Shown here one piece after another: positions 10,813-22,920 of a stretch of DNA of 64,000 nucleotides. How positions within the stretch are numbered: the first letter of the stretch is position 1; each line of letters begins with the position of its first letter. Source of the DNA: Adiantum capillus-veneris (taxonomy: Eukaryota > Streptophyta > Polypodiopsida > Polypodiales > Pteridaceae); contig CM043967.1 in the NCBI GenBank assembly GCA_014529385.2, positions 8,584,501 through 8,648,500 of the forward strand. The letters are read 5' to 3'. The notes beneath the pieces were generated by a model. The model saw nothing but the letters and a program-made list of their open reading frames with translations. It made no database searches and was not told the origin of the DNA. Both the position numbers and the translations under genes were made by a program.

Positions 10813-11119
10813 TTTTTGGATATTCTCCATTAGGAAAACTCTTTTAAGATTCTTATTGAAGCCATCCAAGGGCACATAGACCCCAAAGAGGGGGGCATGT
10901 CGTGAGGCAAGCTAGTGAGGGAGGGAAAATGCAAGTGCAAAGGGGGGAGCACATATTATTTTGTTATATGCAAGTAGTGTGTTTGTCTGTAGGGAAGATC
11001 AGGCAAACATTTGTTTTCTAAATGAGCTAAGATCAAACACTAGACTCTGCACATCGATTTCAATCCACCCTTGGATGGCTCCGACAAGAAGATTTTGCCT
11101 AATGGAGAACATCCAAAAA
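10813..11119. repeat. Imperfect inverted repeat, ~55 bp arms
   Basis: The left arm 10813-10872 (TTTTTGGATATTCTCCATTA ... GCCATCCAAGGG) is the imperfect reverse complement of 11068-11119 (CCCTTGGATGGC ... GGAGAACATCCAAAAA), separated by about 195 bp. It could fold as a long hairpin or be the arms of a small foldback element. No flanking duplication was found. Confidence 0.6.
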
Positions 11120-11786
11120 CTCTTTAAAATCTAATGGCCTCTTCTAGCTTGGCCTTCCACAGATCATGATTAGGCTTATAGGTTGAACCTATTTTGAGAG
11201 GTGTCGGGGACCGAGTTTAGCGGGAGTAAGCTACGATAGGCAAAGCTAAGCGGAGCTCGGCTATGATGGGCTGAGCGACGCTACTATAGAGCTTTTAGAG
11301 CTATAATTAGAGAAGACCTACTGTGCTAGGCAACATGAAGCCAAGTGAAGCAAGATGAGAGAGAAGCATTGAACAAATGGGTAGACAAAGAGAGTACTTT
11401 GAATAGAGAGGTCTACACAAAGTGTGCTTGTCCGGGAACAAAACCCTACCTTTGCAATGCATTCACACGTGACAACTAGGTGAGCTTTAGTGTTTTCTTG
11501 AAAAAAATCAAACGAATTTTAGGTTTGATTTCCTAAATTATGGATTTGATGGTGATTTTGCAAGGGATTTTTTCTCCTTGACGAGTTGGTTGGCTTCATG
11601 CGCTTTCTATTATTTTGATTTAATTGTCACTATAAATCTTAAACATCGAGAAGTTGGTCGAATTTATAATGACATGGGTGTTTTCTTCAATATACCTATG
11701 CTTGCATCAATTTGTCAAGGGTGTTGCTCATATTTGCTCGAAAATTGGCTTTGCTCGATTTTCTTTGCTCGTCGATTGGAAAGCCT
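11120..11786. other. Unassigned left flank of element B
   Basis: No gene recognised. The word TGTCGGGGACC at 11203 resembles the start of many plant LTRs, and a purine run AAAGAGGGGGGCA followed by TGTCGTGAGG lies at 10886-10908. Neither can be tied to a matching LTR in the window. Homology to B's 3' LTR begins only at about 11787. Confidence 0.4.
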
Positions 11787-12333
11787 CTAAGAGCTCTACG
11801 CATTGACGTAAACACATCACGGTACTTCTTAACTTTTGGCATAGCTGACCCGTGATCTAATTTCATCATAACTAGGAATTTATACTCTCAAATAAAAAAC
11901 TAAGCATAGGCGGGGTATTGGGGCATCATTGCTAAGCATTTAAATGCGTTTTGGGTCGAAAACGACTAGGTCAAAAATCCAGTGCTTTTAATAATCACGA
12001 TTTTGGCATTTGACCTAGAGTGGGATTTGAAACCATAAGCATGTGTGCTTAGGTCTTATAAACATGTCTTAGAAGTTTTGTTATGTTTGGATGTCATTTG
12101 ATGCTACAACAGAAGTGATTTGTTTGCCGATGAGCGATTGGATTTTAATGATTTCTGTCACTTAAGTGTAGCATGAGTTAGATGCGAGTTAGTTGTTTTC
12201 CGAGAGATTGACACCCTCTTGTAGCCTCTATGCACTAGTCGAGTCATCTTCATCCCATGGATTGACAATTTAATCGTGGTTCTTGCTAATACTGCAATAA
12301 GATAGGATAGTGAGGTTAGACACACGTCCCACA
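11787..12333 (+). repeat. Element B 5' LTR, 3' portion only
   Basis: 547 bp matching 34491-35037 with scattered differences (roughly 90% or better by eye), ending ...GTCCCACA before the PBS. The first ~380 bp of the 3' LTR have no counterpart upstream of 11787, so the U3 end was lost, replaced, or belongs to a different subfamily. Confidence 0.85.
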
Positions 12334-12336
12334 TTT

Positions 12337-12354
12337 TGGCGCCGCTGCTGGGGA
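12337..12354 (+). other. Primer binding site of element B, tRNA-Asp type
   Basis: TGGCGCCGCTGCTGGGGA lies four bases after the LTR end. It resembles the TGGCGCCGTTGCCGGGGA site typical of Athila/Tat Gypsy elements. Confidence 0.85.
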
Positions 12355-14529
12355 TCAAAGAGACCTAAAATAGGAAAAAACACAAGCGTCTTGTGAAGTT
12401 ATCCTTTATCTTCCTCTAGGATTGCCTAGAGTTCAAAACTTTCTTTTAGAAACCGCATAGCCTAAGATTGTCGTCTTTTGCTATGTAGAGGTAGCTTGGA
12501 AGTAATTGTACTTGTCAAGTGCCTTTAGGATTGTAGGACTGCAGAAATAGATTAGGATTTTGAGGATGATTGATAGACGAAACAAGTCTTAAGATCAATG
12601 ATAAAAAAACCATAAAAGACAAGAAAATGAGTGTTTGTGGACACTTTCCACAACCCCATTGCATGAGAATCTAGGAGTAGGGTAAGTAGGATCCGAGGTA
12701 GATTTCAGAACATTGCTCTCTCTGAAAGAATCATTGTGAGTTGTTATTGGAAGTTGTAGAGTTTTAGGTCTACGGCTAGAAATAGCACGAAAAGACTCCA
12801 AACCATCAATCCGATTGGAGAGTAAGCTTAAAAGTTGTTTAAACCAGTGGTTAAGCTCAAGGACACATTGAGGTAAAAATTTCAAGAGTTGGCTAAAACT
12901 CAAATTATTTATTTTTTCTTGACATTTTATGCCAAATTAAGTTTTGACTTGATTCATAGGCTTAAAATGGCTCATAAAAGACTGTCCATTGAAAAGTTGC
13001 AAAAATTGGTTCATTTCAAGCCTGAAGTTAATAATCGCAATTAGTAACTTTCAACTCAGATTTGACCAAGGTTCATACCATTGACTCATTGCATGTGTAC
13101 AAACAACCTTTGTAGAGGCACAAAAGATTTGGATCACCAAACTGGCAAAAAATTGGGTAAAAACTAAAGTTTGTACTGACTTTCTGAATCTTGAGTGTAA
13201 ATTGGAGAAAAATTTGTCCAAACTTGTTGACATTTGATTCATAGGCTTATATTGATGTGATAAATATGTGTACATGCTCACTTGACCAAAAAGATGCAAA
13301 AAGTTGTCAGTTGTAAAATAATCACGATTATTTACATCTGTCCCATTTTTTAACTCTTTTGACCAAGTTGGCATACCACTAGCTTTATCTTGTTGTAATA
13401 ATCCCACAAACCAAGTTTGGTAAGATTTGGATCTTTGGATTGAAAATTGTGACCAAATTTGCAACGTTTGCAGACAGAAAATTGATGACCATTTGACCAA
13501 AACTTGTCCAAACTTGATGAAACTTGGCTAGAGACGTTAACTTGAGGTGCTTAACAGATCTGTGTCAAAGTTGGGACAAAAATTTGCAGAAATATAGGTG
13601 GAGTAAATAATCGCGATTATTTACATGTGCTTTAAAAATTGACAAATTGACAAATTTGAGTATACCACAAGGGTCAAGCATATCAAGTAGACCCCACAAA
13701 TCTATTTTTGTGAGATTTGAATCACAAAAGTGAGACTTAAGCCAGATTCTTAAAATCAGAGTCTGCAGACACAAAATAGTTGATAAACTTGAACATAATT
13801 TGTCCAAACTTATTGAAACTTGTCCAGGGACTTTAACAGGTTGTATACTTGCCAAACCAAGCCAAAAAGTGTAAAAATCTAGCAAAAGTATATAATTGTG
13901 ATTATTTACTACTGCTACCCAGGAACACCAGTTTTGACTTTTAAACTTGTACAGTGTTAGACGAGCATAATACAAAGCCACCGGGCAATTTTGGGTTCAA
14001 TCGGATCTAAATTTGGTACAGGTTCACTCAGTTTCCAAGTTGCAAATTAATCCTTTGATTTTTTGCCAAAGTCGAAGGTGAAAGTCAATTGCTGACTCCC
14101 ATAGCTAGATTTGAAGTGATACACATAGACCAATAACGACAATTAGTAAAAACTCAACTATCTTTATAGAAGAATAGCTAACTTGATCAAATTTGTATAG
14201 GAAACAGGTTGCAGACGAGAAATCAGTAGCTTGACAGAAAGTTGCAATCGAATCAAGTGAAAATTGACAACAAGTCAATTCAAAGGTAAGTACTCTATCC
14301 AGGGCTTCATAAGTCTTTATGAACCTTAGATCTGGTCGTGTACTAGGAAATCAGGGCATACTTAGAGAAACCTCCAGTAGAGTATTCACCGAAGAAAGCG
14401 TGAATCAAGGCAATTCCTTGCACACTATTCTTGAAGAAGTCTCATACTTTTTCAGATTCAACATCTAAAATGTCTTCTTAATCGACTCACTCGGAAACCC
14501 GAACGACAATGTGCTATAAGCATATACTC
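12355..14529 (+). repeat. Element B leader with ~286 bp periodic palindromes
   Basis: No protein-coding frame is supported. From about 12890 onward the leader is made of highly diverged repeats of ~286 bp. Each carries a palindrome related to TAAATAATCGCGATTATTTA. Clear copies are centred on 13027-13048, 13313-13335, 13603-13624 (a perfect palindrome, 22 bp with its G and C ends) and 13888-13909; a weak one lies near 14131. Start-to-start spacings are 286, 290 and 285. Between palindromes, words such as TTGACCAAA, TTGTCCAAACTT and GAAACTTG recur. Confidence 0.8.
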
Positions 14530-16134
14530 TTATTTTATAAGACTAATTACCATGGAGCTTAGGTTTACCTGGACCCTAATGAAGAGTATACTATTCGCAT
14601 TGATGACCATGGTGTTGAGTTCGAAGAAGAAATCAAGGCAAACAAACAAGGAAAGATGTACATGGACAACAACGGAACTCAATATTTACAAGTTGAAAGC
14701 CCTGACGTGATAGAGAAATGGGGGTTAGAAGTAAACACCATAATCCTAGATATGTCAGCAAAAGAAGGACCACCAAATTTAGAATTCGATGGATACGATC
14801 AAGTAGATTTGAAGCGTTTGAAATGGATTAGTATGGATAATCCTAAGATCGAAGTCTATTGTTGGGAGGATAGAAACGTAAAAGATCTTCTGTGGACTTT
14901 GCATGCCAAATCAGGACAACTAATAGCCATGAAGATCATGTATATCTTCAAGATCAAAGATAAGGGATTGTCATACCTACCAACCTACCTATTTAGGGAT
15001 TGTTATAACAACAACTTTGTTATGATGACTCCTGAGAAGGTAGAACAAACCAAATACCAAGGGTGATCCATAAGGAATTGGATATTGGGACAAGGACCAG
15101 AAACAATTCCAAGAGATGAATAATGTGAGAGATCATTTGAGAGTAATGTTAAGAAACTAGAAACCACCTCATCACAAAGAAAACCAGGTGACACTAAGGC
15201 CAGTCCAGGGCTACATGAGTCACTATTTCCAACAGACTAGTTTGAAGGACTCAGAACAGGACCAATTGTCCGGAGATCGGAAGTTAAACCAAACAGACAC
15301 GTCAGACCAGCTGATTTTCAGAAATGGGTCAGAAAATACAATGGATAAGGGGATCCATACGACCACTTAACAAGCTTTAAGCAAGTTCTAAGAGCAGAAC
15401 GTATATTTAATTTCCATACTCAATTGGAGGGGTTTGAAATGACATTAGAAGGAAAAGCATTGACATGGTTCCAAAACATTCCACCAAGGTCAATCATGGA
15501 CTTGAACACATTAGCTCAAGGATTTGTAGTTGCTTATTCCAAAACGGGGATCAAACATAATACGCTAGCTCAAATCTACAGCTTTAAACACAAACATGGT
15601 GAGTCTGTCAGGGATTATGCAACTCGAATGAAACAATACATTGCCAGATGCCCAAGGCTAGAGATACCTACAGAAGAACGACTCGTATCTTTGTTTCTAG
15701 AGGGACTGCTAAACAAAGAACTTCATGCTATACTCTATAGAAAAAAGCATACAACCCTAGAAGAGTGTGTGTTAGATGCTATTGACTTAGGAGACAATTG
15801 TAACATTTTCAATGAAGAAGGTGTCCCTAAGGATAACCAAATCAAGAAAACAACATCCACTAAACTGGCACAAGTGGGAACGGCTGCTGCAATACCACTT
15901 TCAACCATAGAAGATATGCTTAAAAGGATGAACGACATGATGAATAATATGCAAAAAGCACCTATGAGAAGACCAGGACAAGGGATACTTCAACAGGGAC
16001 AACCAATTAGGCTACAAAAATGGTGTGCAATTGAGGGTAAATGGACCAACCATGAGACCCTTGAGTGCTACTTCCGACCAGAGTATGATGGGAATGTTCA
16101 ATGTGTGCCTATGAGGCTACAAGGACAACCCATG
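14530..16134 (+). pseudogene. gag: Element B gag, N-terminal and core part, interrupted by element C
   Basis: An N-terminal region (VYLDPNEEYTIRIDDHGVEF, KMYMDNNGTQYLQVESPD) is followed by a stop-broken stretch (15066-15420). Then comes an open gag core at 15424-16134 (MTLEGKALTWFQNIPP, ESVRDYATRMKQYIARCP, RLVSLFLEGLL). The N-terminal block resembles the minus-strand gag of element F near 54300-54450, so the two are the same family. The frame is cut at 16134 by the insertion of element C and resumes at 21273. Confidence 0.82.
16130..16134 (+). repeat. Target-site duplication of element C, left copy (CCATG)
   Basis: CCATG directly precedes the C 5' LTR and recurs at 21268-21272 after its 3' LTR. 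Confidence 0.92.
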
Positions 16135-16406
<272 letters not shown>

Positions 16407-16408
16407 AC

Positions 16409-16420
16409 TGGTATCAGAGC
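16409..16420 (+). other. Primer binding site of element C, initiator-Met type
   Basis: TGGTATCAGAGC, two bases after the 5' LTR. Confidence 0.9.
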
Positions 16421-17030
16421 AGGGTTGTGCTTGCCATTTTTGTGTCTGCGTGCGCACACTTTCAAAAGTGCAGACAGGTTTCTGATTTCAACATCGACAA
16501 ATTCAACATTCCGAGAGCGTTTCCAACAGGTGTCCTAAAGTTTTACCCCCCTTTCAAAGTTGTTCCTGCAGGTGAAAGATTCATCCGAGCTACGCTTCAG
16601 GAGTTGTATTTTTCAACTCCACTTTTGCTACAGCTCTACAGGACACAGGTGCAGGTTGTTCAGAGACTATTTTGGGATGGTATATAGCCGTTTTATGGCT
16701 ATTATGTGCTATTGAGATGGTGTTTATGGGCTGATTAGGAGCACTTTTTGGCATCGACATTGTCTCGGGTTTTTTCAGGCATCCATCTCCTCACAGGTTC
16801 TTGCATACATACAGGACATCCAGGTTTCTTACAAGTTGCAGTGTTTAGCATCAACACAGATTTCAGTGGGAGTATTTGATGCGCATATGCATTGTTTTGG
16901 CACTTTTGATAGTGCTTGAGCTCTTTTGAGAGTGGTTTTACTCCTCGCAGGGATTTGTTTACTGCTTGCACATTTTGTTTGGCGCCTATTTGAGCGCGTA
17001 TACTGCACCTTGCAGTATTGTTGACAGTGG
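16421..17030 (+). other. Element C leader
   Basis: Noncoding leader between PBS and gag. The first ~200 bp resemble the leader of element H read on the minus strand (8600-8800), so C and H belong to related families. Open frames here run on from the CT repeat and are not credible. Confidence 0.65.
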
Positions 17031-17771
17031 ATGTACGTTGAGCTGTGGAAACTGCCATATGTACCTTTTGTGGAGCCGATTTGGCTTGTTTCTGGCCAGC
17101 TGGATCCTATCGTAAGGCGCCCAAAGGGCGAGTATACAAATGTTGAGTGGGAGAAACTTGATGCTAAGGCCAAATCTACCCTCTGTTTGCATTTGGATGA
17201 ATCTGTGTACTTTACTATAGCTAGAGAAAGGACTGCTAGAGATGTATGGGATAAGTTGTGTTCCAGTTATGAGAACAAAAGTGCCACTAATAAGGGTTTC
17301 TTGATGAAGAAGCTGTTTGAACTTTGTATGAAGAAAGAGGGCACTATTTCTACTCACATTAATGAGTTCAATATCATTTTCAGTCAGTTGACCACTCAGG
17401 GTTTGGTCTTCGATGAGGAAATAAAATGTATATTCTTTCTATGCAGTTTACCCTCGTCTTGGGATACGTTCTATATTGCGATTAGAAACTCAACACCTGG
17501 TACCGGTCTAGTGTACAATGACGTCCTTGGGAGTCTATTTACCGAGGAGATTCGCAGGAAATCTCTCGAAGGCAAGAAGATGGTGATGCGTATGTTGCTA
17601 GTGATAGAAAGAGGGGTTGCACTCAAAATCGTGCCAAAAGCAAGGAACGTGAGGGACTCACACAGTAAGTCTTGGGGTTCTATGCGTAATGTCAAGTGCT
17701 ATCACTGCCATAAAAAAGGGCATGTGAAGAAGGATTGCAAGAAATGGCAGCAAAGCAAGAAGGATAAATAA
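17031..17771 (+). pseudogene. gag: Element C gag (UBN2-type) with CCHC knuckle
   Basis: Copia gag, 246 codons from 17031. Contains the UBN2-like body (ARDVWDKLCSSYENKSATNK, LMKKLFELCMKKEG, LCSLPSSWDTF) and a CCHC knuckle (CYHCHKKGHVKKDC, near 17698-17740). The natural start probably lies upstream in another frame, because element D's gag begins with an extra block (FDGSDFAAWRECML) not found in this frame. A TAA at 17769-17771 separates it from protease; Copia elements normally run on in one frame. Confidence 0.85.
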
Positions 17772-20700
17772 TCTGGTGAAACTTCTAAGTCTGATGATTC
17801 AAACAAGGGCAAAGAAAAGTTAGAGGAGATCAATGGGCTAGAGTCTTCAAATGCTCCTATTGTAGAGACTCTTCCAGTGGTTGTTATGCCACTTACCTCT
17901 GACGTATTGGTCTTCATAGCAGATCTACCTGTCTCTTGTTATAGAAGATGTGCAGTATGCACTGAATTAGATAGTAGATTCTGATGAGAGTTTCCATGTG
18001 ACACCACATAGAGAGTGGTTCTCTACTTATTCTCACTCTTGTGGAAAAGTGAGACTTGGTGATGCTTATGAACTAGACATTGAGGGTGTCAAAAACGTCA
18101 AATTGCATCTAAGGAATGGCACACACTTTACTTTATGTAATGTCAGACATGTGCCCAAGTTGAGTAAAAGATTCATCTGTTGGTCAACTTGATGATTTGG
18201 GCTACAACACCACATTTGTCAATGGTTCGTGGATAGTACGCAAAGGTAATCTTGTTGTACTCAGAGGTCAGAAGCATGGTACCTTGTATTCCATGCTTGT
18301 GTCAGATGTTGTTATGATTACATATCTATAGCCGAGTTACCGTCTACTGAGTTGTGGCATTGCCGGCTAGGTCATGTTAGCCAAAAAGGAATGAGAACTC
18401 TGATTCATTTTGGCTACTTACCTATCTTGTCTTATGTTGACTTTCTTGTTTGTGAGCACTGTATCTATGGAAAACAGACTAGGTCCGAGCACTTACAATT
18501 GGGTCAAAAGCGAGCTGAACCTCTAGATTTATTGCATAGTGATGTTTGTGGTCCTATGTCAACCAAATCTCTAGGGGGGGCAGCTATTTTGTGACATTCA
18601 TAGATGAATCTACTCGAAAGGTGTGGGCATATCCTTTGAAACATAAGGATCAAGTTCTTCTTGTGTTCCAGAAATTTTTAGCACTCGTTGAGAATCAGTC
18701 TGGCAAGAAACTCAAGAGGTTGCGGATTGACAACGGTGGAGAGTATGTCTCCAAGGCGTTTGTAAATTTTTGTGCTAAAAGGGGGATTAAAAGGCAGTTT
18801 ACTGCACCATACACACCAGCTCAAAATGGTGTTTTTGAGCGCATGAATCGTACGATTCAGGAAAGAGTCACAGCCATGCTTTCTAAGGCAAATCTCACAC
18901 AAGGCTTTTGGGTAGAAGCCGTCTTGACCCCAGTGCACATTATAAATCGTTCACCTAGTACACCATTGAATTATGAGATTCCAAAATAATTATGGTCTAA
19001 ACGTAAGCCCCACAATGACCATCTACATGTTTTTGGTTGTGAAGCTTATGCTCATGTACCTAAACAACTTCGACAAAAGTTAGAGCCAAAGTCACTCAAA
19101 TGTATTTTCATTGGATATGGTGCAGATGGAGAGATGGGATATTGTCTCTGGCACCTGGAATCTCATCGAGTCATCCGTAGTTCAGATGTGATCTTCAATG
19201 AGTCAAAGATGCATAAACAACCTATCAAGGAAATAGAAATTTGGAGAGTCACTTTTGAGGATGTTGCCTCAGAGACAGTGAAATCAACTCAGCGGGCTAG
19301 TGATGTACTTTCCACTAGCAATGCTCCAGAGGGAGTGGATAGCAATGGTCAAGGAGTGAGACGGTCTACTAGAGTCTCTCGTCCACCTGCGCATTTTGAG
19401 CCAGGTCTTGATTACATCATGTTGACCGATTGCGGTGAGCCAAGCTGCTACCAAGAAGCCATGATGACGGACGATGTGGTGAAGTGGGAGCAGGCTATGG
19501 AATCTGAGTATAACTTGATTCTGGCTAATGACACTTGGGACTTAGTAGAAGTTCCAAATGATGAAAAAGCTCTACCTTGCAAATGGGTTTACAAGAAGAA
19601 ATTTACCTCAGGTGATGCAAATCCAAAGTACAAGGCTAGACTTGTAGCCAAAGGGTTCAAATAGTGAAAGGGAGTCGATTTTGATGAAATCTTCTCACCT
19701 GTGGTCAAGCTGACAACATTTAGAATCGTACTTTGTCTTGTAGTGATTGACGACATGGAACTTGTCCAAATGGATGTGAAGACAACATTTCTTCACAGGG
19801 ATCTCGATGAGGATGTTTACATGCAGCAGCCTGAAGGGTTTGTTCAGGAGAATACATCTTGTGAGGAGCTAGTATGTAAGCTCAAAAAGGCCCAAGTAGG
19901 GTTCAAGGAAGTGGTATCATAAATTTGATGCATGTATGAGGTCTCAAGGATACAAAAGGAGCAAAGAGGATCACCACTTGTACACAAGAAAGCTAGATGA
20001 TGGCTCGATGATCATTCTAGTTTTGTATGTTGATGACATGCTTATAGCTGGGAAATCCATTGCGAAAACACTTAGCAATAATTTTGCAATGAAAGATTTG
20101 GGGGATGCTACACACTTTCTTGGCATGCAAATCAAAAGAGATCCCAAACGTCGTATTCTTGAGTTATCTCAGGAAACATCCATTGAGAAAGTTTTGCAGC
20201 GTTTTAATATGTAGGGGGGGAAAGCATTGAGTACCCCCATGCGGGAATTCTTAAAACTCAGCAAGGAAGATGCACCCAAATCTGATGTTGAGCGAGTTGA
20301 AATGGCTAAGGTACCATATTCTTTGGCAGTGGGCAGTCTCATGTATGCTATGGTGGCCACAAGACCAGACATTACTTTTGCAATGGGAGTGGTGAGCCAA
20401 TATATGGAAAATCCTGGTAGCAAGCATTGGGAAGTAGTGAAGCACATTCTAAGGTACCTCAAAGGTACGGTCGACAGGTGTTTATGCTTCGGAAATAGTG
20501 ATGCATCCATCGTGGGTTATGCAGATGCAGACTATGCGGGTTGTGTCGACAATAGGAGATCGACATCTAGATATGTTTTCATATTTGCTGGAGTAGCAGT
20601 ATCTTGGAGGTCATGTCTTCAAGATTGTACGTCTTCTTCCACTACGGAAGCAGAGTACGTTGTATTGTCCGATGCAAGTAAAGAGGCTGTATGGTCAAAA

Positions 20701-20950
20701 ATCTTGGCATTGATGAGACTCCATTGATATATTGTGATAGTCAGAGTGCTCTTGCATTGGCAAGGAATCCTGTTTTCACTCCAAATCGAAAAACATTGAA
20801 GTCGTGTATCATCTCGTGAGAGATTTCTTGGCCAAAAAGCTCATTGATTTGGTCAAGATACACACTGAAGACAACCCAACAAATGCTTTGACGAAAGGCT
20901 TATATTTGGAGCGGTTTACACATTGTAGTGAGTTGATGGGTAAAGATTGA
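17772..20950 (+). pseudogene. pol: Element C pol: protease, integrase, RT, RNase H, broken
   Basis: Domains in order. Protease near 17977 reads D-S-D-E-S-F-H-V-T where D-S/T-G-A-S is usual. The integrase zinc module follows (WHCRLGHVSQKG ... CEHCIYGKQ, 18352+). The core has HSDVCGP, RIDNGGEY and NGVFERMNRT. The RT has QMDVKTTFLH and the catalytic YVDDM (about 20029). RNase H has GYADADYAGCVDNRRSTS and SSTTEAEYVV. Breaks: a G-run frameshift near 18575, TAA at 18987, TAG+TGA at 19662-19667 (in KGFK**KGVDF, where Gln-Arg would be expected), a frameshift near 19910, TAG at 20212 and small indels after 20720. A C-terminal piece (DNPTNALTKGLY) ends near 20950. Confidence 0.9.
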
Positions 20951-21008
20951 AGCCACTAGATAGCTTCATGGTTGTAGATACCAAGTCACTTGGGATGCGT
21001 TGGCCTTC

Positions 21009-21019
21009 AAGTGGGAGGT
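21009..21019 (+). other. Polypurine tract of element C
   Basis: AAGTGGGAGGT immediately before the 3' LTR; the same sequence precedes the LTR of element D. Confidence 0.85.
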
Positions 21020-21159
21020 TGTTGGGATTCAGGCCAACTGGTTGGACATCCCACTTACTACTAACCCATCTACTAACTTAACCATGTAAACACTTATTAT
21101 TTAATACAACAGAATAAGGAGCTGCAATAGGGATAACGTTGATGTGCTCTCCACCCAAA

Positions 21160-21240
<81 letters not shown>

Positions 21241-21267
21241 TCACACACGCTTCTCGCGGCACCTTCA
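21020..21267 (+). repeat. Element C 3' LTR
   Basis: Starts TGTTGGGATTC and ends CACCTTCA, with a TC repeat at 21165-21237. It is followed by the right target-site copy CCATG (21268-21272). Confidence 0.93.
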
Positions 21268-21272
21268 CCATG

Positions 21273-22430
21273 TACAGATATTAGCTAATATGGCCCAAGC
21301 TCAAAGACAACCGATGGGTATGGAAAGACCTCAACCTATGTTGGGTTAGCACCTCCATATGGGAGGACACTTTCAAAAAGATTGTCCTAAAAATCCTTTA
21401 AACAAGGGTAAAATAGTAGTAAACGTAGTCCAAGTGATACCTTGTAGCTCATCTGAGAGTGAACCAATTGTTCCAATCAAGGTAATCACTAGATCCCAGG
21501 CTAAGAAAAAGAAACACAACTCCTCTGATGATTCGGAAAATACAAAAGTTTCCTCTCAAAAGATCAAAAGAAGTAGAAGCAAAAGATATGAGATGAGAAA
21601 ACAAAAACAACGGGCTGAAATTGAGGAGAAAGCGAAAAAGCTATTCCAGGAAAAGGTGAAAGAAACTGGAAATGAAATCAAGGAAACAATCGTGAAATTT
21701 GGAGGATCCATTTTGGTTGATAAAATTTTTGAGCATATTAAGCAGCCTTGGAAGCCTACCAAGAAGGACTTAAAGTAGGCCAAACATGGAAAACAAATGG
21801 AAAAATTATCCTTCTCCAAACATGGAAGCAGCTAAGCTGGAAGCTTATCAAAATTTAGTAATAATCACGCAAGAAATGCTGGAAAAACAAAAACCCAAGC
21901 TTGAAAGTATAGCAAAACTTGAGGAGCTTCTGGTAAGGGACACTAAAGGAAAATCCGATGTGGTGGTAGAACCTCACCTTGAAACAAAAGAACCAGAACT
22001 TATAGTGCTGGACAGTGAAGATGCCTTAGACAAAATTCCTTTCGTAGAGGAAGACTGGCGAGCACACTTCTGGGAAAAAGTTAGAGAGATCAATGATGGG
22101 AGCCTAACTTTAAAGTCAGCTCCTATAGAGGAGGTTTGGTTGGATAACCTACCTTCTGATATGAACATGGAAGTACAATCCTTGTATGGGGATTGCGGAT
22201 CTAAAGCTTCAAGAATGTCGAAACCATTGACCTTGAGAACATTACCCTCTTACTTGCGAGATAACGAAGATGAATCCATAGTGTGTAAGACCACTCAAGT
22301 AAAAGAGAGCTTAACAGACCCTAGAGGTAGACAACATTCATTCAATCACGTCTACACCCATCCAATGCACTCTTACCTTGGGAGAACTGTTAAAACTCAG
22401 AACATATTTATGGAATGATCTACAGAAAAC
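21273..22430 (+). pseudogene. Element B gag C-terminal part and gag-protease linker
   Basis: Resumes B gag after the C insertion. A half zinc knuckle (GHFQKDCPKNP, near 21368) remains, then a basic region (RSQAKKKKHNSS, KRSRSKRYEMRKQKQRAEIE) and an acidic linker (21786-22418; VEEDWRAHFWEKVREIND). Element F has two complete knuckles at the matching place. Stops and small frameshifts separate the pieces. Confidence 0.75.
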
Positions 22431-22520
22431 CCTAGAGAAGGTGGAGATAAAGGGGCTAATTTTTAAAAAAATGGAAAATTGAAACACTAAATGGACAACA
22501 AAGAGATTTGATCTGTTCCA

Positions 22521-22920
22521 ATGAACAAAGTTGGAGAATATTATGAAGGGGAAGAAGGAAACACCACCCTTCCAGTGAAATATAATGACATTGAAACCAT
22601 GAAAATACTGGATAGTGGGGCAGGTATAGCCGTAGCCACGAAAGCAGTATGGGAATCCTGGGGACAACCAGCCATTAGACAAACTCGAATGAAATTGCAA
22701 TCGGCCGACGGACACATTGAGAGACCATCAGGGCTGCTTGAAAAAGTGATAGTCAATTCTTGTGGAATTGAGTATCAACACACTTTTGCCATAGTAGACT
22801 TTGGGAAAAAACTCAATTATGAAATCATATTGGGAAGACCTTTCATGCGATAGGTACAACTTATTCAAGATTGGGGAAAAAATTATATGTACTTGAAGCA
22901 AGTGGATCTATAACAAAGGT
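22521..22920 (+). pseudogene. Element B aspartic protease (first)
   Basis: Cleaves the polyprotein. The catalytic triad D-S-G-A-G is at 22611-22625 (MKILDSGAGIAV), followed by the typical closing motif IILGRPFMR near 22830. TAG at 22851-22853 comes straight after PFMR, then QLIQDWGKNYMYLK continues in frame; Gln is commonly found at this position, so CAG-to-TAG is likely. This is the usual site of protease, between gag and RT. Confidence 0.85.

Noticed and set aside
12595-13981. Minus-strand frames in the B leader
   Set aside because: They lie within degenerate repeats, with no domain and no codon pattern.
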